From Trichomonas vaginalis G3 (Eukaryota > Parabasalia > Trichomonadida > Trichomonadidae): DNA of 64,000 bases. The position numbers and the translations under genes are program-made. Where the stretch lies: NCBI RefSeq assembly GCF_026262505.1, contig NC_067204.1, positions 14,464,522-14,528,521 of the forward strand, given 5' to 3'. This document shows positions 58,066 through 64,000 of this stretch, piece after piece. The notes under the pieces were generated by a model. The model made no database searches, was not told the origin of the DNA, and worked only from the letters and a program-made list of their open reading frames with translations. Every line of letters begins with the position of its first letter. The first letter of the stretch is position 1.

Positions 58066-59295
58066 TCATAAAAATTTTCTTTGTATATACACCATTTGTA
58101 CGTCTAAAAGACTTTTGACATTTGCCAAGAATGTTCGTTTAGACGCTGTCATATAACCATATTCTTGACAATATTGTTTATACGAATCGTACAATGACCT
58201 TTCATCTAATGACACAAAGTCAGTTTCATCTATGAACAGTTCATATACACTCTTGTTTGCTTCTAACAATGTTTGTCTCTCTCGGTATGTGGAATTTGTC
58301 TTGGATTGAACTTTGAAATATCTAATGTCATGAAATATGAGAACAAGTGGTTGTAAAGTCAGATGTCAAAGTTTCTGCTAAGTCGTCAAAATATTCTGTA
58401 TCTTGCATATGAGAATCTGACGTTCTGACAACTACATATCTTCTGTCAGAACTTTCTAATTTCATCGGAACAGCATTGTTTGAAACCATAATGAAGTTTG
58501 CAACATTTTCACAAACTCTTTGGTCTTTATATTTTCTTTCAACAACTCCAACTTTGTCTGTTATAAGACTCTTCAAAGCATCTGAGTTTCAAAACTTTTG
58601 TTGTATCTATACTTTGAAGTTCATTGCAAACTATAAGTTTCATATTCTCTATTGAGGAGTTAAACTTGCCACAGATGTTTTCTAAGTTTGTCATATTCGG
58701 GTTCGAATAACCTTCTAACAGTTTGCACAAAATATCTGTAAAGAATGTGTTCTTACCAGTTCCTTGTTTTCCAATTATAATGAGAGCAGTTTCATTTTTA
58801 GCACTTGGATGTTGTAAGATGTTTGCAAACCAACATAAGATATACTCATAGACTCTTTCGTTTCCATTGCATATAATTCTTTGACATGGTCTAACCAAGC
58901 TTCTATAATATTTTCTTTCCATTCTACTTGTTCGTATTTATATCCAGTGAAGATAGAATAGAAGTTTGGAGAAGGTGTATAGAACTTTATACCTCGAACT
59001 GAAAAATCTTTCTAACTTTGACAATAAGATATCCCAAGCATCTAACATCTTCATGCCAACTTGTACAACTTTATTTTCTTAAGTTTCTGTCTACATTCTT
59101 GTTCTGAAACTATTGTTGCTCTTGGTTTGTTAAAGACTACATCCATTCTTTCATAACATAACATTCTGGGGCAGAGTCGACATAAATGACTAAACGTTTC
59201 AAATTCTCGACTGCTTTGTTATAGTCTCGAAATGGACACATATTTCTGAATGCTTGGAAGTCATAAAAATCTGAAACATCTATTCTGTACATTTT
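58066..59295 (-). pseudogene. Superfamily 3 helicase of Maverick 2, broken
   Basis: The open part 58539-58922 has ALIIIGKQGTGKNTFFTDIL (Walker A) and IENMKLIVCNELQSID (Walker B-like). The part 58328-58576 has VANFIMVSNNAVPMKLESSD with DRRYVVVRTS (motif C and Arg segment). This parallels the helicase of Maverick 1. Four or more breaks. No primase-polymerase domain was found upstream within the span. Confidence 0.85.
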
Positions 59296-59322
59296 TATAA
59301 AAATAAAAAAAAATATTTTTTT

Positions 59323-60102
59323 TTATTCTTGACTTTGTTGTTGCATTTGTTGCATTTGTTGTTCTTGAGCTATTGTTGTTGAAGTTGTTTCTTGTAATAC
59401 AATACTTTCACCAGTTGCATCTTCCAATTCGAAACTTTCTGCCGTCATTGACAAATACATAGGACATAAAAGTTTTACAGGAACAAAGTTTGCGTCAACT
59501 AATGTCAACGTTATACTTGCCAAAGTGTTTGAGTTCACTAAGGTTGAAAATTCTGCATTCGAATGAACAATAGGCAAACCAGCAGAGAAAGTATTGTTTA
59601 TACGCATAAGTATCTTTTGGTCATAATAGTTTCTGTGACATTCGAATAACACTTTGAACCTAAGTTTGAAACAATATATAAGATTGGTGTGCTTAATGTC
59701 AATGGAATAGACATTCCTTGTATGACACCTTTTCCTGTTATAGGAAACTGTTGGTAGTAAAACCAGAAATAGTTTTGTATTATAGCTCATATCGTTTATA
59801 GTAAACTCAGTCGGACATCCAAACATAATGAAACCTGCTCTAGTTGCAGCACATGTTACACCCGTACTTAAAGTATTTAAATAAGTCAACAAAACTGTTG
59901 GTGGTATATCTGAGTAAGTATTTCAAAGGAGTATTTTTTACCATTCACAACAATAAAAGTCTTCTGGTGTCAAAAGAGCAAAACAGGCTTTAGTCGTCAT
60001 TGTGTTTAAGGTTAGTTTACAATATCGTCCTTGAGGACTTTGTAAGTTTGTTGTTATAGAATTATATGACTCAGGGTTTTTAGTCGTAATAGTATAAACC
60101 AT
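59323..60102 (-). pseudogene. Maverick 2 putative structural gene, broken
   Basis: The open part 59323-59892 is beta-rich (LFLVLLPTVSYNRKRCHTRN, TLVDANFVPVKLLCPMYLSM) with a Gln/Met-rich C-terminus. A start lies at 60102. It is in the capsid-side gene block. Family unknown; minor capsid is possible. About one break. Confidence 0.45.
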
Positions 60103-60126
60103 TATATCTTCTGCATTTATATATAT

Positions 60127-60357
60127 TTAAAAGTTTTTCTGAAAGTGGAGAAGAACTTCATCTAAACTTTCACATGGCGTTTCTTGAAGTTCTCTGTCTA
60201 AGAAGTTCAAATATTTTGTAAAGACATAGAACTTTCCTTTGTCTACACGAACAAACAAAACAGGGTCTTTCATATCGTTCAAAAGTGTGTAAAGTCCTTT
60301 ACATGAAATAAAGTCTATATTATTTTTCTTCAAACATCTTTCAAGAAGTTTTGACAT
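60127..60357 (-). CDS. Small protein (76 aa), unrecognised
   Basis: MSKLLERCLKKNNIDFISCK begins a compact helix/strand protein ending LDEVLLHFQKNF. It is 6 bp from the next upstream gene on the same strand. Intact. Confidence 0.6.
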   Translation of the reverse strand: MSKLLERCLKKNNIDFISCKGLYTLLNDMKDPVLFVRVDKGKFYVFTKYLNFLDRELQETPCESLDEVLLHFQKNF

Positions 60358-60363
60358 TTTTAC

Positions 60364-60945
60364 TTAGCAAATAAATTTTAATGAAATGTTGTGGTCGTCA
60401 AATATTTTTATGACGTCTGGGAAACTATACTTTAAGTTCAACGTTTCACCTCCTTTCATAACGTATATCTTGTCAATGACATTATATGAAACACCACAGC
60501 AACTAATGTCGGGTTCTATTTCTTTGATGTTTATATCGTCTGCCTCTGTCAAAAGTTTCAATAGTTCTTTCAAAACTTCATGAGGTGCAATGACATATGA
60601 GTTCACTTTTACAGGGTTGTGTTCGACCAAGTTTAACATTATACTTAAAGCTTGACAAATCTTCTCCTGAGTTTGAAGTTTGTCTTTCAGTTGTTGGTAG
60701 TCGTTTCGAATATCTGCAACAGAACTTAAGTCTCTGCTAACTTCAGGATATGTTGGTTGTTCTTTTACAGGAACAATTGTTATACCATCTTCGTCCTCGT
60801 ATGGTTTCCCCACTTCAACATCTCTGTCTTTGACATTGACAATAACACTTTGACTGTTTGTTTGAGTTGGTGAATTTAACTTCACATCTGCCACCGCCAT
60901 TAAACCTTTTGAAACACTTACGCTTCTATTTTTCGGAAATGACAT
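60364..60945 (-). CDS. Maverick core gene of unknown function (193 aa)
   Basis: It starts MSFPKNRSVSVSKGLMAVAD; a longer upstream frame overlaps the divergent gene and is less likely. It has an acidic middle and a coiled segment (DYQQLKDKLQTQEKICQ). The C-terminal domain has EPDISCCGVSYNVIDKIYVM and IFDDHNISLKFIC. This C-terminal domain matches the 32689-33360 gene of Maverick 1. Confidence 0.7.
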   Translation of the reverse strand: MSFPKNRSVSVSKGLMAVADVKLNSPTQTNSQSVIVNVKDRDVEVGKPYEDEDGITIVPVKEQPTYPEVSRDLSSVADIRNDYQQLKDKLQTQEKICQALSIMLNLVEHNPVKVNSYVIAPHEVLKELLKLLTEADDINIKEIEPDISCCGVSYNVIDKIYVMKGGETLNLKYSFPDVIKIFDDHNISLKFIC

Positions 60946-60963
60946 TTTACTTAGAATAAAAAG

Positions 60964-61383
60964 ATGGACGTATTCGAGTATCTCTTCGAATTGAAGCAGA
61001 ACAAAGTTTACACACACAAACAATACAAATACATTGACAGAATAGTTCTTTATACAAACAATGGTAAATGTTATAGAATAGCAGTCTTTGCTGAACCAAA
61101 ATATTTTCATAAAGCAAAGAAAGTTGGTATAACTGAAATGGTGAAAGTTCTTGAAGCAGACAAAAATATAACTTCAAAACTTACAGATATTTCTAAAGGA
61201 AAGTTTATAATACAATATTATGTCAAAACTGGCGTACTGTCAATATTTGACGGAGAGAAGTCAGTTCAAGAACAACTTACTGACCTGCTGCCAAAATCTG
61301 CTCGATGGAAGCTGTCGTTATGCCAATCTGAGGAGCCCCAGCAGGTTTCATCGAACGAATCTTCAAAAGAGCATCTTCCGTGA
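60964..61383 (+). CDS. Unrecognised protein (139 aa), overlaps the capsid gene end
   Basis: MDVFEYLFELKQNKVYTHKQ, then a beta-rich middle (KYIDRIVLYTNNGKCYRIAV). It is divergent from the core gene with 18 bp between starts, and convergent with the capsid gene, overlapping its 3' end by about 100 bp. The overlap may be a secondary extension. Family unknown. Confidence 0.55.
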   Translation: MDVFEYLFELKQNKVYTHKQYKYIDRIVLYTNNGKCYRIAVFAEPKYFHKAKKVGITEMVKVLEADKNITSKLTDISKGKFIIQYYVKTGVLSIFDGEKSVQEQLTDLLPKSARWKLSLCQSEEPQQVSSNESSKEHLP

Positions 61384-62890
61384 AAAGTGCTATTGGTTTT
61401 GTAAACTTCTTTGCTTTCAATTCATCTGGACCGTCTCTGTCACCAGTATATTGTATTTGTACAGTACCAACAGTTGAAATACCACCCATAAAGTCTTCTG
61501 AGTCAGCAAATGGAATGCCAAGCCAAAAGTTTGAACGGTCTCCATTTGTATATTGAGTTTTTTGACCTCCTGTATGAGTCCATACTTTCACATATGGCAT
61601 AATAGAACTTTGCATTTCAGGGTTAATGGTTGTTGTGAAGTTGTTGTTAAAGTTCATAGCATCTAATGTCAAGTTGTATGACCTCATATCCTCAACTGTA
61701 GAATATTCTTCTCTTGGATAATATTTGCCATCTATGTTTATATGATATTTAATACCGGGGTTGTAGAAACAAGAATAGTCATTTATAGTTCGTCTGAACA
61801 GTACAAACATAGTATCTGCATGTTTCATTGCAGTTGTTAAAGCAATATCTGTTCTTGCACCTGCGGCTCCTGGATTTTGGTTTCCAACTTCACCTGCAAA
61901 GTCTTTGACAGATATTTGGTGTATAGGGAACATAAGTGGAACTGCAATATATTTGGCAGCTAAAGCATTTGAAATATCTGGGTCCAACATATAGACTGCA
62001 AGTCTGCTTTCTATTCTCTTGCATTCAAATTTTTCGCATGTAAACTTAACTGGGTCCCAAGCAGTTCCAGCAGCATTGAAATAATAGTTTACTTCATTGT
62101 TGAAGTTTGAGAAACCAAAGTCTAAGTCAACTTTGTCTTTGCAAAATTCGGCGAATGACGTTTGATTTGTTCCCTTTACGTCTGTAATAGTGAATGGGTC
62201 TTGTGTTGGTGCAATGACTAAGTTATTTTTGCTTGGAGTAAGTTCGATAGAAATTTTTCCTGCCCAGTTTGGCAAGTATCTTAAAAACCTGAAGATGAGG
62301 AAAGATGACAAAGGAACTCTAAGTTTCAGTTTTACTTTAGTGGCAGCAGTTCCATCTGAACCAGAAAGGTTAACATAAACTCCTGGAACGTTAGGGTCAA
62401 GTCTTCTTATTTTCTCAATATTTGCATACTGGTCTGTTTGTTCTCTAGCTTGTGGTTGTACTGAGTTTCTCAAAGCGAACCATTCATAGTTTGCCCATGT
62501 TACTGTTTTGAACTAAGTCAGAGTTAGAATATATCTTATATCCCATGAAAACTTCTGGAGCATATTGGTATCCGACATAGAAAATTCCATTGCAACCTTT
62601 CTTGTCAGACAACTTGGCAGAAGGTTTTATTTCAATGTCTTGTTCCACGTATAAGAATGAGTTGTCAATAGAAATAATATGAAACCTGTCGCAAGCAATA
62701 TCTACTGTTGTTGAAGAACCTTCTCCAAACTCACCTACGTTTCCATAAGAAACAGCAGTTGTATATTCGTAAGTTCCAGGAACTATTTCTGACCTTCTAA
62801 TGGCATTGTCGCATTCGTTATACCATTCGGAAACATTTCCGTTCATGGCATCCAAACTGTTGGCGTTATATTCTGAGCGGCGTACATTTC
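61277..62890 (-). pseudogene. Major capsid protein (double jelly-roll type) of Maverick 2, broken
   Basis: The open part 61277-62473 has strands typical of double jelly-roll capsids (KLRVPLSSFLIFRFLRYLPN, KISIELTPSKNNLVIAPTQD, KYHINIDGKYYPREEYSTVE). It ends SMKPAGAPQIGITTASIEQI. The part 62484-62855 is the N-terminal strand region (FHIISIDNSFLYVEQDIEIK, NGIFYVGYQYAPEVFMGYKI). The total of about 530 codons fits Polinton capsids. One or two breaks. Confidence 0.75.
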
Positions 62891-63039
62891 ATATGGGTAA
62901 AAATATAGAATAGTTGGATTTATGTGTCATAATAGAACCCACTCGGACCAAGCTTTACTTTCTTCCTGACTGAGTTTTTAACTCTTCTTTTCCTTCATTG
63001 CCACTACTTTCACTAGATGAAGTTACTTCTTCACTATTT

Positions 63040-64000
63040 TCACTTTGTTCTACTCTTCTTCTTTGGTGTCGCTTTTGGTAACTTGCCCTCTGCTTCAAGT
63101 TGTTGCATCTTTGCCTCATGTTCACCTAGTATGTTGTAAATTTCCCATGTCCTTTTTGCCTTTGGGCTCTGGTCGCCCATCTCAGGTAACCTATATCCTA
63201 GAAAGATTTTGTCATAGTTTGTATTTGAGTCTTCGCGTATTGTTTGCATGACTCTTTCCTGAGTTTCCGGTTCAAGCTCTTCAAACAGAGCTTGTCCATA
63301 TGGAATAAGCTCGTTTCCAAATATATGTTTTTGTAGCCATTCTGGTTTTCTTTCCATGTTACCAATAATATCTTTTGTGAATGGGAAAGCTTTTACCCAA
63401 TGTTTCAGTCTTGCGTCATTTATTTCTGTAGTTGGTTTTATTTTGTCAAGGAACATGTTTTTCAATACTAACATTTCATTTGGTACTGTCCATTTGAGTT
63501 TTCTTAAATATTCATCCCTTCTCAGTTCATTGTCTGCAAAGTAAGTTTTTATGACATTTTGCAAACTTTCGTTTGCAAGGTCATGTACAATAGGTTCTCT
63601 TCCTTCTCTCTCCCTAACTTTCTTTCTAAACTCTTCACCAAATATACCATCTTTATGGTTCTGTGTAGTTCTTTGAGATAAATGTTCTAGAACGTCAGGT
63701 GTTATATTTCCATCAGCCATGTTCATTTCATACTGGTTCAAAATATCTGCATCTTTCATATCTTTCAATGGCATTAAAGCCGCGCTGAAAATACCAGCTA
63801 TATCTGGTTCACCATTCACTTCCATTGCGTCTACAACTTCTTGGAATTGTGGTTGTAAGTTTATGAACCACCTATCCGGATTAGCTTTATGACCCCATCT
63901 CATTGTAGTTCCATAGTCTGCAGAAACAAAAGTAGGTTTGTTTCCATATTGGTTAGGTTCTGAATGAACTTTAAACAATGTTTCATTTCTATATGTTTTG
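63040..64000 (-). CDS. Maverick 2 late-block protein, 5' end outside window (>=320 aa)
   Basis: The frame is open to the window edge; the apparent first Met is a TTG codon, so the start is outside. Charged helical sequence with WFINLQPQFQEVVDAMEVNG, EFRKKVREREGREPIVHDLA and a Lys-rich C-terminus (KATPKKKSRTK). It lies immediately upstream of the capsid on the same strand, so probably a virion or assembly protein. No family recognised. Confidence 0.6.
   Translation of the reverse strand, partial: KTYRNETLFKVHSEPNQYGNKPTFVSADYGTTMRWGHKANPDRWFINLQPQFQEVVDAMEVNGEPDIAGIFSAALMPLKDMKDADILNQYEMNMADGNITPDVLEHLSQRTTQNHKDGIFGEEFRKKVREREGREPIVHDLANESLQNVIKTYFADNELRRDEYLRKLKWTVPNEMLVLKNMFLDKIKPTTEINDARLKHWVKAFPFTKDIIGNMERKPEWLQKHIFGNELIPYGQALFEELEPETQERVMQTIREDSNTNYDKIFLGYRLPEMGDQSPKAKRTWEIYNILGEHEAKMQQLEAEGKLPKATPKKKSRTK

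Larger units (their letters stand above)
42233..64000. mobile_element. Maverick/Polinton element 2 (left end to beyond window, fossil)
   Basis: The left end starts AGGTCAGGTCAGGTATGAGG and is GC-rich with a GGGGCTGCGCCCC palindrome. It then runs through typical Maverick genes on both strands: methyltransferase, fibre, integrase, packaging ATPase, SF3 helicase, core unknown gene, major capsid. The probable target duplication copy is CAATTT (42227-42232). The polymerase and right TIR must lie outside the window. Many of its genes are broken, some 15-20 breaks, so it looks older or less constrained than Maverick 1. The methyltransferase, KilA-N, HNH and several small genes look whole. Confidence 0.93.

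Noticed and set aside
61277-61383. True functional overlap of the 139-aa ORF with the capsid gene
   Set aside because: The overlapped tail has capsid-type conservation in the other frame, so the plus-strand tail is more likely a chance extension.
16857-64000. Giant-virus or virophage genome insertion rather than Maverick
   Set aside because: Terminal repeats, 6-bp duplication, retroviral-type integrase and protein-primed PolB together define a Maverick/Polinton.

Overview
The window looks like a piece of a trichomonad genome, most likely Trichomonas vaginalis or a close relative such as Tritrichomonas foetus. The reasons are: very AT-rich spacers, intronless genes, DUF3447-type ankyrin proteins in several copies, very short 5' leaders with a TCA(C/T)(A/T)(A/T) initiator just before ATG, a Tvmar1-like mariner, and two large Maverick/Polinton elements side by side. 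Species is an inference; no rRNA or other marker gene is present.

Layout. 1-16856 is host DNA: an ankyrin gene running off the left edge, a decayed proline-rich gene, a second ankyrin gene with three perfect copies of a 198-bp segment, several non-autonomous inverted-repeat elements, one long alpha-solenoid gene (5942-10165), a 1.05-kb TIR element with a 9-11 bp target duplication, and a third ankyrin gene whose 3' half has dissolved into a 2.4-kb minisatellite. 16857-39407 is Maverick 1 (22,551 bp, identical 253-bp TIRs, TGTGAA target duplication), with a 1.3-kb mariner and a cluster of twelve different hairpins inside it. 39408-42232 is host DNA again: a UIM/UBX gene, tandem repeats, and the 5' part of a fourth ankyrin gene. 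That gene is cut by Maverick 2 (42233 to beyond the right edge).

Both Mavericks are treated as fossils. Maverick 1 keeps open frames for protein-primed DNA polymerase B (with an embedded HNH domain), a primase-polymerase part, an SF3 helicase part and several unrecognised genes. Its integrase, fibre, packaging ATPase and major capsid regions are broken, roughly a dozen breaks in all. Maverick 2 keeps a Dam-like adenine methyltransferase, a KilA-N/T5orf172 protein, an HNH protein and several unknown genes. It has broken fibre, integrase, ATPase, helicase and capsid regions, some 15-20 breaks. Its polymerase is not in the window.

The most interesting structures are not genes. (a) Maverick 2 has eleven copies of a palindrome centred on AGATCT, in arrays of opposite polarity around an unknown 312-aa gene, in an element that also encodes a Dam-type methylase. 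(b) Maverick 1 has GTCACC iteron arrays in inverted orientation around its primase-helicase. (c) Maverick 1 has the twelve-hairpin cluster. (d) A phage-like fibre gene is far more alike between the two elements than the rest of them. (e) A 21-codon micro-ORF with a Maverick-type leader is repeated four times.
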